Translations under genes and position numbers: made by a program
Shown here: positions 34,401 through 46,003 of the stretch, one piece after another
Layout of the letters: the number at the start of each line of letters is the position of its first letter
How positions within the stretch are numbered: position 1 is the stretch's first letter
Notes under the pieces: model-generated
Told to the model about the DNA's origin: nothing
Seen by the model: the letters and a program-made list of their open reading frames with translations, nothing else
Databases searched by the model: none
From: Bipolaris cookei
Taxonomy: Eukaryota; Ascomycota; Dothideomycetes; Pleosporales; Pleosporaceae
NCBI GenBank assembly: GCA_002286855.1
Contig: NRSV01000012.1
Span: 434,001 to 498,000 of the forward strand
Direction: 5' to 3'
DNA: 64,000 bases

Positions 34401-35124
34401 CGGTGATTGCGGCAGCAGGTGTGTCGCCGGGGCGTCCAGCTTCTGTGCTCGTTACTGCCTCATCATTCTTTGACTGCGACGCTGGACTTTCTGCCTGATC
34501 CCCCAGTGCTAATGTCTCCTCGAGGTACTTGTCGACCCTATGCTTCTCGTTGTCGTCCAATCGCCGACTCCACAGGCCACGTACCAATCGCGAAAGGATC
34601 TGGGCTGGGTCTGATTCGCGCTGAGCAGGCAGTACGCATGCAGCCTGCTCCCCGGATTCAGCGTGCGTGACTGAGACAGAAAGAACTGCAGGTAGTTGTG
34701 GGTCTCCAGGTAGGTCCTCCCGCCGTATTACCCTCCTCCTTAGGAACCAGTCTGGTATGTGCACGGGCGGCAGCCCCTGAGCCTTTTTGCCTCGCTGTTG
34801 GCGTCGCAGGGCAGCAGAGTACCTGCGCGATGTCTCTCGTGACCGCTGAAGTTTTTGTGCTAGTATGTCGGGATCCTCTATGGCTACCGCGCCGTCTGCT
34901 GGGTCTTCGGTGGCGGTTGACGCCTTGTCTCGGTCCGCTGAATCAACGCCATGCTGATCTGTGGGCGTGCCATTGGGAGCTGGTGGGGGGTTTGCTGCTT
35001 GCGCGAGAGGGCGCGCAGTGTGGAAAGGCCGTAGTCGTGGTATGGATGGATAGCGTCGACCGCGGATAAAGCGCGCTGGAGGTCTTTTTGTGGACGCTCG
35101 CAGTGCTGACCGAATCACGTACAT
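31452..35124 (-). CDS. large mitochondrial AAA+ ATPase (Msp1/meiotic-clade type)
   Basis: A predicted 1207-residue protein from exons 35124-33209 and 33159-31452. The 49-nt intron (GTGAGG...ACAACAG, CTAAC branch) joins in phase 2 to give ELNA-SGVRG. The start used here begins an Arg-rich, acid-poor leader (MYVIRSALRASTKRPPARF), a strong mitochondrial presequence. An in-frame ATG at 35232 would add 36 residues. The AAA module is C-terminal: Walker A GPPGTGKT (910-917, Lys916), Walker B CIVFLDEAD, the second-region-of-homology NRPFDLDDAVIRRLPRR, and a C-terminal helical lid (TPFYSGSDLKNIAVSAAL). This resembles Msp1/ATAD1 and related extractases. About 800 residues before it, with acidic and helical stretches, are poorly conserved. 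The substrate is unknown. Confidence 0.85.
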
Positions 35125-36921
35125 CCGGACGTCGAAGGCACTCTCGGATATGAAGAGAGAGGAGGCCACAGGAATTGATGGCCTTTGAGCGAGGGCTGAG
35201 CACTGGGCTGGGTATAATGGCAATTTCGTCAACTTTCTTCATTGTCTGAACAAGGGTCCAAGCCAAGACATGCGGCTGCACCCGCCCTGCGGTACCGCTG
35301 CACCCTAGTCACGATATTTAATCACAGAAGCTTGAAACCGACTACTCGGTTTGTAACATTGATGTCTAGGGAGAGTGAATATTTGTTGGTGGCTGTAGTG
35401 TTGAAATTCGTGTCAAAACGTGCTGCGCAGATGACGTAACCAGATAGTATAAGTACATAGCATAGAAAGTCGGACTGGAATAAGTAAAAGGTAGATTGCA
35501 GGTGCAGAAGGTATAGTGCGCGCGAATCATGTCAAAATGATTTTACAGAGACTGCATTGATCGGAGCAACCTGAGGCAGACATCTAGCGAAACATGTGAT
35601 TACATTATGCAAACAGGATGCATGGAGGGAATCATGGTGAGTAGAATGACGGGTTGAAGCAGTGGTATGGCTTGGCATTCCGAGTAAGATGAGCGATTGC
35701 TGTCACCGTGTCGGACCCGCCGGTGGGCTTGTGAGCTGAATGTTGTATGTGTGTATGTACATATGTATGCACTGCTGTGCTGACAGAGACGAGGTATAAA
35801 TCCTGACGGCCGCTTATCGAGCTCCCATGCCCAGGGCCTAGACACAAATACGAAGACATAGAGATTGGCTAGCTAACGCATCGGTGGAGATGCAAAGAAT
35901 GGGGGACTCTCGGAGAGATTGTGGAGAGGGAGCTGAGATGACTTGTCGGTCTGAAGAGATGGCTCACGAGGCGTGCTCTTCGCCAGCCATCCTTACTTGC
36001 CATTTCATGCTCGTGGTGTTTACTACATCATGCTATTGTTTACCGTGGTCATCTCCGCGCATGCACGGGGCACGCATGTAGCGCCAGCAGATGTCGCAAT
36101 CGAATACAATGCCGGTGTCATTGGTGCGCAGCGTGGATCCTGGAGAGGAGCGTGTTTGTATTTTGTTCTGCCACGTCGTGCGCTGTGGTGCATGGACTCT
36201 TAGTAGGCGCATGCCCGCAGCGAGGCCTATCGCCAAATGGCACCGAGGGCAGGCGCGTGTGTGGTGGCTTTGGTGTACTTAGAGGGCCGCCGGATGTGCT
36301 ATCATCAAGTGTGTCTTGCACATCGGTACATAAGGTTTATAGAAGTCCATGGACTGCAGAAGATAGTCCAGCCCCGCGAATATCAAAGTGGCTGAAACGG
36401 AGTGCATGCGGTTGTGTGATGGTTAAGGTCCAAGGTTCGAGGGGCAGGGCCCACATTGTCGGGGGTACTAAGCGAGTCGCTCTAATTGGCCGCCGCCCCT
36501 CCGCCTGTTCCTGCTGTTCCTGACTGTAGCCCGTGCGCCATGGCGATCGTCAATTCCTTCTGCGTGTTGACCGCCCGGGCGAGTTGGCTGTTGAGTCCAG
36601 TTCACTCGTCCAGGCGCTGGCCTGCCTACTTTACCATCTCAAACTGCCCTGCAGGCCCCCTGCCCTCTCCATCACCGTCCTCGACAATATCTATATCCTT
36701 CGCGCACTCCCCCGCCCACGTCATCTCTAGGTGCGCGGTCGCTTCGCGATAGCTTCGGGTCAACCCTTTCTTAGTTAGCCGCGTACCATTAATTCCCTTA
36801 CCAACCACGCGACAAGCCCTTCACCCACCTCCTCCAAGCAGGCGCACCCAGTGCCATGACGCCTTTTTGACATGTCTGCTAGCCATCCCACACCTCATCC
36901 ACCATCGACCTGGAGGCCGCG
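35125..36921. other. long intergenic region between divergent genes, no gene seen
   Basis: About 1.8 kb between the AAA ATPase and the WD40 gene. Many short frames occur on both strands (for example 36152-36523) but none shows a motif or a paired exon. It must contain two divergent promoters and perhaps long 5' leaders or a non-coding transcript. Confidence 0.45.
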
Positions 36922-39900
36922 ATGTCGCTTACGCCCTCCAATTCCCGGATGAGCCCAGCGGTTGGGTCTGGCATCAAGCTGACTGCTTCTCCCTCTCCCT
37001 TCTACAAGGCCACCCCACGCGCCTCGCCCGTCAAGCAAGCACGCGCCGAAGTCAACCTTTCGCTGCGCCAGGTCATCGGAACCACGACCAATTCGCCCAA
37101 TGCTTTTGACAGTCTGCCCTCAGGATCCACTTTTGGCTATGCTGCTGGCGCTGCAGCTGTCATTGCTGCCATAGATGATCGCGGTCATGTCACCCAGCGT
37201 TTCTATCGCGCACGGCCTGCTACCAATCCCATCAATCCCTCAGCATCAATCTATGGCGGCCCATCAACACCCACTCAGAATGAGAGCCGCAATCGCACAG
37301 CTGTTTCTCTGCGCGACGCCAGTTTTGGCGCTTCGTCAGCCTCGTCACCCAGCAGTCAGGACTGGGCAGACTCTCCCAATAATAAAGCTTGGACCACGAG
37401 GGACAAGATAAAGGCAGCAACCTGCGTCAGCTTCAGCCCCGACGGCAAATACTTTGCTGTAGGAGAGGCAAGTCATATACTTACACCTGATTCCATTGTA
37501 TCCTAACTTAGTTCAGACGGGTTACAAACCTCGCGTCCTCATCTTCTCCGCCTCCCCAGATGCCCCCTGCGATACCCCTCTCTCATCACTTACAGACCAC
37601 ACCTTTGGCGTAAACTGTGTAGCCTTCAGCCCCGATTCCCGCTTCCTTGCAAGTCTAGGCTCAGCCAACGATGGCTTCCTCTACATCTGGCACATCAACT
37701 CGCGCTCTGGAGCTGCCACGCTCCATGCTAGCAACAAGTGTGTCAGTCGAATCAACCGGATGGCCTGGATGGGAAACAAGCTGATTACCGTTGGCGTCCG
37801 CCACGTCAAAGTCTGGAAGATTGATGATATCAATACCATGCTGCGTATCTCCAGAGGCCGCCAGAGCGATGCTTCTTTTCTCTCCAGCTCCATGCACAAG
37901 ACATTGCCAGGGAGAAATTGCATTCTTGACAGCCTCAAAGAATCCACATTTACCAGCGTCGTCGCCATAGCCCGAAACAAGGCTATTGTAGCTTCCGACA
38001 AGGGAGACATTTGTCTAATTGACGATTCGGAATCAGACCAACGCTTCCGCAAGCTGGCAGATGCCGGATTCGCCGTAAGCTCACTAGCGGCAGACGTCAA
38101 AGGTCGACTTCACGTTGTCGGTAGCCAAGGAACACTGAAAACCTTCAACATCAGTGAGATTACAGGGATAAGGACTCCTCCGCCATCTCCTCCGCCGCGG
38201 GTTCAGTCTCCCACCGTCTCAGTTACCGATTGCGAGCAAATTGGCGTCATTGCTTGCTTGAAAGACCACGTTGTCACCGTTGATTCCCAACGAGCCATTC
38301 GGTTGTCGCAGTTGTGTTCTGATGATGACGATGCGGTTGTTGGTAATGTGGTTCGCACGTTGCCAGCACATGGCAAAGCAGTGCTTGGCGTACACGCAGG
38401 GCTCGCTCAACCCAACGTTTTCGATGCTTCCTACTATACATGGGCTGCCGACGGGACAGTCATCTTCTGGAGTCAGGGCGCGTGCAAAGACTCTCTCCAA
38501 GTCTACGTTGAACAGCTAGACGACCCCGAAGCGGTTCCCAATGAGTTGAGGACTGTACGCGTCACTGCAGACGGTGCACATCTGATAGCAGGAGACAAGT
38601 TCGGCGTATTAAGATTCATCAATTGTGAAACGAAGACTTGCATGCTGGAATTCAAGGCACATGCAAGCGAAATCACCAGTGTCGCCATTCACGAAGAAGA
38701 GCAAGAGGTATTTGTCGCTTCCGCCAGCCGAGACCGGACTGTGCAAGTGTTTACGCGAACTGGGGAGACTTGGGAGCTGTTGCAAACACTGGACGAGCAT
38801 GTCGGATCAGTGAACGGAGTCACATTTTCACGCGATGGCACACGCCTGGTGTCGTCCTCGAGCGATCGAAGTCTGGTGGTTCGCGAACGATTGTCGCTCG
38901 AAGATGCCAATGGAACCAATCGCGCCTTCGTGATGTCACGGGCCATCATTGTAAAAGCCACACCCGTGTCCACGGCATGGGATGTCGATCTGGACGATAC
39001 TCTTCTGGTTTCGACCATCGATCGTCAGGTGCATAAATTCGACATCCGCACAGGTCAATGCCTCAGCAACTTCCGTGCGTGTGATACAGATGGAGGAGAC
39101 GCCGTTGTTTTGTCGTCCTTGGTCCACATATCCCGCAGTTGGGGCGCTCCATTGATCGCTGGCGTATCGAGCACAGACAAGTCGATACGTGTATACGATG
39201 ACAACGGCTTGCTAGTTGCTCGTGACTGGGGCCACACCGAGGGTGTTTCTAATATTGCACTCGTGAATACGCCTCAAAGTTTAGCAGACGAGTCAAGCGA
39301 AAAGTCGTTAGTTACTGTCGCAGTAGATGGGACTATATTTGTATGGGATCTTGGTATTCAGACACCGAGTCGCCCTGATCCGCCAAAGGCTGCTGACCTA
39401 CTTGCTCCAAACACGCCATCAAAAGAGGATCTGTTATCCAACAGGCCACCTCTACGGCGCGTACTGTCGCAGTCGGAATTGGCGCGTTATCAGCGCTCAA
39501 ATCAGGAGGGAGACTCAACACCGAGTGGGAGCAGGTCACCAAAACTGAGAAAGAAGCTCTCAAAAATTTCCCTGGGTTCGACTCCCAAGCTAGAGCCTTC
39601 TCCTATACCAAGCAGCGCGCGGGAAGGGCAAATAACCTGTCAAGAGAAGGGAACAGGACGGCGAAATAAGAATCGTTCGCCGTCCCCTCCAAGTCCCAGG
39701 AACACACAACGACCCAAGCGCCGCGGATCAACGGACGCTAGGAACCGTAACAAAGCACCTGCCCGCGAATTCGGGACTATTGATGGATCGACAGAGAGCT
39801 TGTGCAGAACACTCCGGGCCTATAGGAAGCGCCTTGCAAATTCTACCGATACCATGAGCCCTGAGCTCGCGAAGGAGGTTGAGAGAGAGCTTGCTGTGAC

Positions 39901-40189
39901 TGCAAGAGCAATTGGGGACCGGGTCAAAACCAAGGCTTTTGAAGAAACGGTCATGATCAAGCTGCTAGACCAGTACTCTGAGCGGCTGGTCAACATGCTG
40001 GACGAAAAAATTGCAGCCAGCGTGGCCCAACGCGTGCGTGAAAGCAGCGTGGGCAATTTTTCAGACGGACCCGATTCTCCTCGCGTTGCTCACCGTCCTT
40101 CTGCAAGTAGAACCGACAGTGAAGATATGAGGAGCTTTCGTGAGGAATTTGATTCTGGCGCCGAGGTCCAGGATAGCAGGAAGAAGTAG
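36922..40189 (+). CDS. WD40-repeat protein of the MAPKBP1/WDR62 type
   Basis: A predicted 1072-residue protein from exons 36922-37467 and 37517-40189. The N-terminal 140 residues are disordered (Ser/Pro-rich). WD40 units then run from about residue 160 to 800: CVSFSPDGKYFAVGE, HTFGVNCVAFSPDSRFLAS, LYIWHINS, VKVWKIDD, HASEITSVAIHEEEQEVFVAS, HVGSVNGVTFSRDGTRLVSS and IFVWDLG among others, compatible with a double propeller. The C-terminus is basic and Ser/Pro-rich, followed by a helical segment (SPELAKEVERELAVTARAIG). This order matches MAPK-binding protein 1/WDR62-like scaffolds of spindle and signalling pathways. The intron (37468-37516) uses a GC donor (GAG|GCAAGT) and joins VGE to TGYKPRVLIFS in phase 0. 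The fungal function is not established. Confidence 0.86.
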
Positions 40190-40592
40190 GCAGTGTAAGA
40201 TAGGTGGTTTTGCCCTAAGGGCCGGATATACAAGCCGCACATGATGAACAGTGCGGCAGATGCGGCGTTGAGAGGTGTTTTGTAAGTATGTCAAGCGGGC
40301 GTTTTTTTCTTTTTGGAATAGTGAATGGTGCTCTTTTCGTTTTGAGCACACATCTTTCAGGCGTTGGAAAGTGGAGAGATATGGCCCAAGTTTGGCCATT
40401 TGTATTACTGCTTATTTTTTCCCTATACCTCATTTTGTCTACAGTACCACTACGCATGACATAATCGTAGTTCTTAGTTTTAGGGGTTTTCCTTTTCTTT
40501 TCCTTTGTACATAGCATACATATCTCATTCGCTTGATAATGCACATATTTCTGTCGTACCCAGGACCCCCCACTATGTGATTCCTTCTATAT
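40190..40592. other. intergenic between convergent genes, no gene seen
   Basis: 3' flanks of the WD40 gene and the FMN oxidase gene, with T-rich tracts likely tied to polyadenylation. Nothing else was seen. Confidence 0.5.
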
Positions 40593-41936
40593 TTACAATT
40601 TCGCAACCTCTTGCAGAATCCTTAGATCTTCTCTGCTCAAATCTGCCAAACTCTTCTTACCCAGATTCGCAAGCGAATTGTCAGTATCAGCCAGTAGACA
40701 ATCCAGCACATGCTTCACACCCTCTTCGCCGCCCATAGCGAGTCCATACGCATACGGACGGCCCACAAGCACCGCTTTCGCACCCAGCGCCAGCGCCTTG
40801 AGTACATCCGACCCGGTCCTAATCCCAGAATCAAAAAGAACCGTCAAATCACTCCCCTTCACCCTCTCGTCCGCCGTAATCTCCGCTAGCGCATCCAACG
40901 ACCCAATCGCGCCTTCAAGCTGGCGTCCCCCATGGTTCGACACCACAATACCATCTATCCCATATTCAATCGCACGATGTGCATCCTCGACCGTTTGAAT
41001 CCCTTTTAGCACAATCGGTCCCTTCCACAGCGACTTGAGCGTCTCAAGCTGACTCCAATCCCTATACGTCCCCGACGCCACAAGACTCGTAAAAAACAAC
41101 GCCTTCTTCATCACCGATGCGTGCGCCAGCACCTTCGCTGCACCCCCTATACTCCCCGGTCGCTTAAGAATCTGCCATATTTCCGCTACTTTCTCGGCCA
41201 TAGACCGTGTATCGCGCGCTTGTTCTTTGGCGAAGAGCTGGTTGAATGTCGGGTCTGAGAAAGCGATTTGACAGCCCTGGCCCCAGACGAACGGCAGGTA
41301 CGAGGCGTCGAGGTCGTTGGGGCGCCAGCCGATTATGAAAGTGTCGAGGGTTACGACGAGGACTTTGAATCCGTTTTCGCGTGCACGAGACAGGAGGGAG
41401 GCGGTGAAGGATTCGGCGGAGGGTTTGGGCCAGTAGAGTTGGAACCAGCGGTCTCCGTATTCGCCGTTGGCGGCTGCGACTTGTTCGATGCTGCGGGTTG
41501 CGGCTGTGGAGAGGATCATGGGGATTTTGGCGGCGGCGCAGGCGCGGGCTGTGGCTTCTTCGCCGTCGGGATGGAGGATTTCTTGGACGCCTATGGGCGC
41601 GGCGAGGAGGGGGCTGGGGTAAGTGGTGCCGAATAAAGAGACGCTCATGTCGCGGCGTGTAACTGGGACGAGCATCTTGGGGAGGAGGCGGTAGCGCGAG
41701 AAGGCGGAGATGTTGGAGCGGTAGGTATCTTCGCTACCGGCTGAGCCTGCGACGTAGAGGAAGTTGGGTAGGGGGATTGCGGCGCGGGCGCTGGCTTCCC
41801 ATTGTGAAGGTTTGGTGGAGTATTTGGGTGGGTGGAGGGAGGCGTAGATGTCGCGTTGGTAGGATGAGTAGGATGTTGGGTCTGGTTCGTAGTCTGTTGT
41901 TTCTGCTGTTTTGGAAAGCACTTTTGTATCTGTCAT
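40593..41936 (-). CDS. FMN-dependent alpha-hydroxy-acid oxidase, lactate 2-monooxygenase-like
   Basis: A 447-residue single-exon TIM-barrel flavoenzyme of the glycolate/lactate oxidase superfamily. It has the substrate/FMN segment MLVPVTRRDMSVSLFGTTYP, PLLAAPIGVQEILHPDGE, LSTAATRSIEQVA, WFQLYWPK and LVVTLDTFIIGWRPNDL. The catalytic His335 lies in SNHGGRQLEG, followed by LFDSGIRTGSDVLKALALGAKAVLVGRPY. There is no cytochrome b5 domain, so it is not a flavocytochrome b2. The sequence style (SSYQRDIY, LPNFLYVAGSAGSE) is that of lactate 2-monooxygenases, which convert lactate to acetate, CO2 and water. Substrate choice is inferred. The gene is divergent from the histidine phosphatase gene. Confidence 0.9.
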   Translation of the reverse strand: MTDTKVLSKTAETTDYEPDPTSYSSYQRDIYASLHPPKYSTKPSQWEASARAAIPLPNFLYVAGSAGSEDTYRSNISAFSRYRLLPKMLVPVTRRDMSVSLFGTTYPSPLLAAPIGVQEILHPDGEEATARACAAAKIPMILSTAATRSIEQVAAANGEYGDRWFQLYWPKPSAESFTASLLSRARENGFKVLVVTLDTFIIGWRPNDLDASYLPFVWGQGCQIAFSDPTFNQLFAKEQARDTRSMAEKVAEIWQILKRPGSIGGAAKVLAHASVMKKALFFTSLVASGTYRDWSQLETLKSLWKGPIVLKGIQTVEDAHRAIEYGIDGIVVSNHGGRQLEGAIGSLDALAEITADERVKGSDLTVLFDSGIRTGSDVLKALALGAKAVLVGRPYAYGLAMGGEEGVKHVLDCLLADTDNSLANLGKKSLADLSREDLRILQEVAKL

Positions 41937-42454
41937 TGTGGAGAAAACATTAATTTTGTTGAATTATTTTGGGCGTTAGGGAAATGCGTTCGTTTGCATG
42001 GTTCGCTGCGACCGAGGAGATGGGATGGGTGGAAATGCGGAGGACGCGATCGACGCGGAGGTGTGGGGAGTCAATCGAGGGTTGATATGCCGAGGCTCCC
42101 CACTACCCGCGTTTGGGCCAACCAACATTTGTACTACGTTGTTATTCTCCTCCTCGTGTTCTTTTCCCTCGTTTCGTGAAGTGGGAAGTAGGGGTATTAT
42201 GAATGGATTAGAGATAGAAAGAACACCGCGGTTTACCTGCCTGTAGTGGACATGCAAATACGTTTGTATATAGGACAGGTGTTAAGGAGCGGACACCACG
42301 ACCCACCCTCGGGCAGGAAAGAATTGGTTGTTCGAAGGGCTCCTCACCGCCCAAAACACAGTCATCGAATGACCAGCGATGCAGTAGAAACATCAGTTCT
42401 TCATGATACACTTTAGCTTTCTTCCACGTTATTCATATCGTTACTAAGGCCACA
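41937..42454. promoter_or_regulatory. divergent promoter region
   Basis: Non-coding space between the FMN oxidase start (minus strand) and the phosphatase start (plus strand). No specific sites were identified. Confidence 0.45.
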
Positions 42455-44338
42455 ATGGCACCGTCTCCATTTTGGGGTTTTACAGCAGCCATCGTTATAG
42501 CCATCCTTTCAGTGATATACAGCATCTACCATACCTCGTTGCTATCGACCCTCAGTCCCTCGCTTCAAGCTTATATTGGATGTCGAATAGTGACTACGCA
42601 TCCTGGCTATCTGGGCTATGGGGACGCTGAGAAACCTCACCACTCGAGCTGGGACGCTTGGTGGCATCCACAGCGTAGCCATGGCAGAGGTGATAGGAGC
42701 AAGGATAGTGCAGGGGTACAGACAGAGGATTGGAATATTCTGTATCACCTTGGTGGTAATGGGCCATGGGTCGAGAAGGTGATTGATATTGTCGAGGGTG
42801 GTGTTGCAACGCCTAAGGGGTGTGAGGTGGTGCAAGTTCACATGGTATGTTCCTATTCACGACTGGGATATTTATCCCATAATTCCTGGGCGTCATCACC
42901 ATTGCAGCAGGTTTTGAGGAGAGGTATTTGCTAACGTATTTTGTGAAGATGGCTCGGCATGCTGAGCGGTATCCTACGAAGAGAGCTGGCAGTGGTGAGT
43001 GAACATATGGTTTCTGTCCCTGACATATGTTTACCATATTTGCAGCTCAGAAAGCTGTTGTTAAGCGTATGAGGGAATCATGCAAGGTATTTTCTGGAAA
43101 ATTGTCATTTTTTAATGAATGGGAACTTTTCTGGTCTTCAGGTACGTCCCTGGTTCACCTAAAGTCTGGTTTTGCACTTACTAAATGGAAATAGATGAAG
43201 AAGACCTGGAGCAACTCACATCTACTGGCCCCTTTGCTGGAACACTCGGTTCATTCACTACAGGGGTTCGCCTCCGCACTCGCTACCGACATCTAATTGA
43301 CCAAGCTGCGACCATTCATCCGGATCATCCTACTACCTTCTGGGCCAGCGGCTCCAATCGTGTCATTGAAACAGCTAAGCACTTCGCTGCGGGTTTCTTC
43401 GGACTAGAATATGCCAGCAGAAACACAGCAAACCTCTCGGTCATATCGGAGCACTCCTCACTCGGTGCAGATACGCTAACACCTGGACGGACTTGTATTG
43501 CTAACAAGAAAGACAAAGAACACGGTCAGCCAAAAGGATATCGTCTTATGCGTAAATACCGCTCTACTTACATGCCTCCTATTCGCAAACGCCTTCTCGA
43601 ACAAACAGGCATGGAGTTTAATGATGAAGAGATCTATGCCATGCAGGAAATGTGTGGGTTTGAAACCACGGTTCGTGGACGGAGTGATTGGTGCAATGTC
43701 TTCACGCAAGAAGAGTTTCTCAGCTTTGAGTACGCAAGAGACATCTTGCACTACTACCGTGCTGGGCCAGGACAAAAGTATGCAAAAAGCATGGGATGGT
43801 TGTGGGTGAATGCTACAACAAATTTGCTACTGCAAGGCCCAGAAGAGGCAGGTCCATTGTTCTTCAGCTTGTGAGTTTTCCACCTTGTTATGAACACTCC
43901 AGCTGAGAACATGAAAACGGGAACTAACATGCCCCTAAACATAGTGTTCATGATGGTGATATCGCACCCATGATTTCCGCGCTCGATGTCATAAACGACG
44001 AACACCTTCCCATTACACACATTTCTCACAACCGCAAATGGCGCAAGTCCCAAGTCTCACCCATGGGCGGTCGCATCATCTTCGAACTACTCTCATGCAG
44101 AATGGGCAGTGACGATGATAGCCCTAGAGAGAAATTTGTCAGACTCAATATCAATGACGGTATCACGGCCTTACCGGATTGTCACAGCGGACCAGGCAAG
44201 AGTTGTCCTTTGCATGAATTTGCCAAGAGGACGAAGAGGAAAGGCGAAGAAGTGCAAGATTTCAAAGAATTGTGTGGATTAAGTGATGACGCAGCCAAGA
44301 GGATAATGTTTTTGAGTCAGAAAAAGGATAGTGAGTGA
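42455..44338 (+). CDS. membrane-anchored histidine acid phosphatase (phytase-like, clade 2)
   Basis: A predicted 533-residue enzyme from exons 42455-42844, 42949-42994, 43046-43141, 43195-43870 and 43945-44338 (phases 0, 1, 1 and 2, all GT-AG). An uncleaved hydrophobic anchor at about residues 9-29 suggests a type II membrane or secreted-anchored protein. NILYHLGGNGPW and EVVQVHM precede the nucleophile motif RHAERYP (His134). The proton-donor motif is HDGD (His405, Asp406). Other family segments are LEQLTSTGPFAGT, FWASGSNRVIETAKHFAAGF and CGFETTVRGRSDWC. It hydrolyses phosphomonoesters. The canonical motif is RHGxRxP, and here Gly is replaced by Ala. The 46-nt second exon carries the active-site motif. 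Confidence 0.87.
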
Positions 44339-46003
44339 AACATCATAATGACGGACGAAAGCTCGACTCTTCCTTGTGTATGCCAAGGTCTTGAATGGAA
44401 AAAACAGTTTCAAAGTACCTGGTTTATGGCGGTGCAGTTATGCCATGCGAAATCATCTTCATTGAGATCAGACGAGATGAACAGTTGTTTTGGGAAAAGA
44501 GATGTTTCAAGCACCGAAGTTTGTCTTTTGTAAGCAATGAAACTAGGCTACTTTCTTACTTTGCTCCCTTTCATTTTCCGAACCAGAGAAGGATTGCAAA
44601 TACGAGTTCCACGATCTGGGGCTGTAAATGAAGATAAGAGAGTTAAGTTGGGCATCTTGGAATATACATTGCAGCATTCGCTACAGATCTAGTACATCTT
44701 GGATGAATAACCTTGTTACACAAGATTTACTTATGCATGTAGTTGGACAAGTGGGGCCATCCAGTTTCTTAATACGAACTTGTATGTGCTAAAGTAAAAC
44801 AATACTCACTTACATCAAGCGAGTGATATTACTGTAGGACATCTGTTAGTACAACCAGATCATTTGGGCAGGGAGGTGAGAGGGTGGTCAGAGCCATTTG
44901 TGTGCCTACATTTCAAAGTTTTCAAGTTCTCGCGTCTATTTTAAGCTTCCTGTTTCGAGACGCTTGCTAGTACCCTTTGCACACATCCTCTGCACCAGCT
45001 TCTTCGGCTATGCAGTAATCAACCTGAAACGCTCAAGACCCATAGGAATGTGTTTATAGTTGTGTACCCGCATGAGTTTGGTCTGGGCATGCTAGACGGA
45101 GAGAAACAATGCCGAGATAAGAGCGGTACGGTACCCATCTTATCGGCGAGACTGACGGTAAGCTAGTGTTGAAGAATGCGGGTACCTGCAAAAGGCATCA
45201 TGCCTGGATGATTCTGCCCCGCAAGTTCGGTGCATTACAGCCACGAACCAACCAACAGCGCCTATCTGCTAACTCCACACGGATTTAGCAAATTCCAGAA
45301 ATAGTTATTTTCCTTGATTAGTTGCCAAGGTGACAAAGCACGCTTGGATCCACTAATCCTTTGCCTTCTTTCCCATCATGCCAAGGGATTGGCCACGGCT
45401 ACGCCAAGAGTCCTATCGATAGACAAATAACTGCGCACGGACGAAAAGCGCCAACTTTACATGCGTATTGCATACGCTACAGAGGCTCAATTTAGAAAAT
45501 AAGAGTTGGAGGAGGTAGAGACTAGTTTTAAGAGTCATTTAATGTAGTTTTTAGGGTGTGCAGATCTATAAGAGCCAAGATCGATTTTGTCTGTTAGTAA
45601 TAGGTTGATAGGTTGATTGATGATTACGTTCTCATTTACACGTTCCCACACCCAAACAGCGCCCTGGTCTGACGTCTTTCCCTTAAAAGGTCAAGGCATC
45701 GCATGTCATACGACAGCCGAAGTAGTAAGCATTCAGATTACAGAAGGCGTCATGTGTCGGCCGCACTCACCGCATGCCGAATGCGGACTTTTTCTGGCTT
45801 GGTATATCTGTTCTACATACAAAGTTGATCAGTCAACAGTAACTAAGTAGAATGGCACCATCAGCACTAAATATCTGCTGCAAAAATAGGTGCAGCATTT
45901 TGATTAAATGCTAATCCTATCGGCGCAGCGAAGATGAATAAATTGACTGCACACGAGGTGCGTCTCCTGGATCGTGACAAACCGCCAACCATTGCACATA
46001 ATA
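44339..46003. other. long intergenic region, no gene seen
   Basis: About 1.67 kb without a supported gene. It contains a hyphenated inverted repeat with two GATAAGA motifs in opposite orientation (45111-45147) and a small palindrome CCGCAT/ATGCGG (45770-45786). Short frames at 44348-44631 have no similarity that I can see. Confidence 0.5.

Noticed and set aside
33205..35232. Separate gene ending at the AAA ATPase N-terminal half
   Set aside because: A 49-nt phase-2 intron joins it cleanly to the AAA module, so it is the first exon of one gene.
36428..36450. AAGGTTCGAGG resembling a tRNA T-loop
   Set aside because: The flanking sequence does not fold into a cloverleaf.
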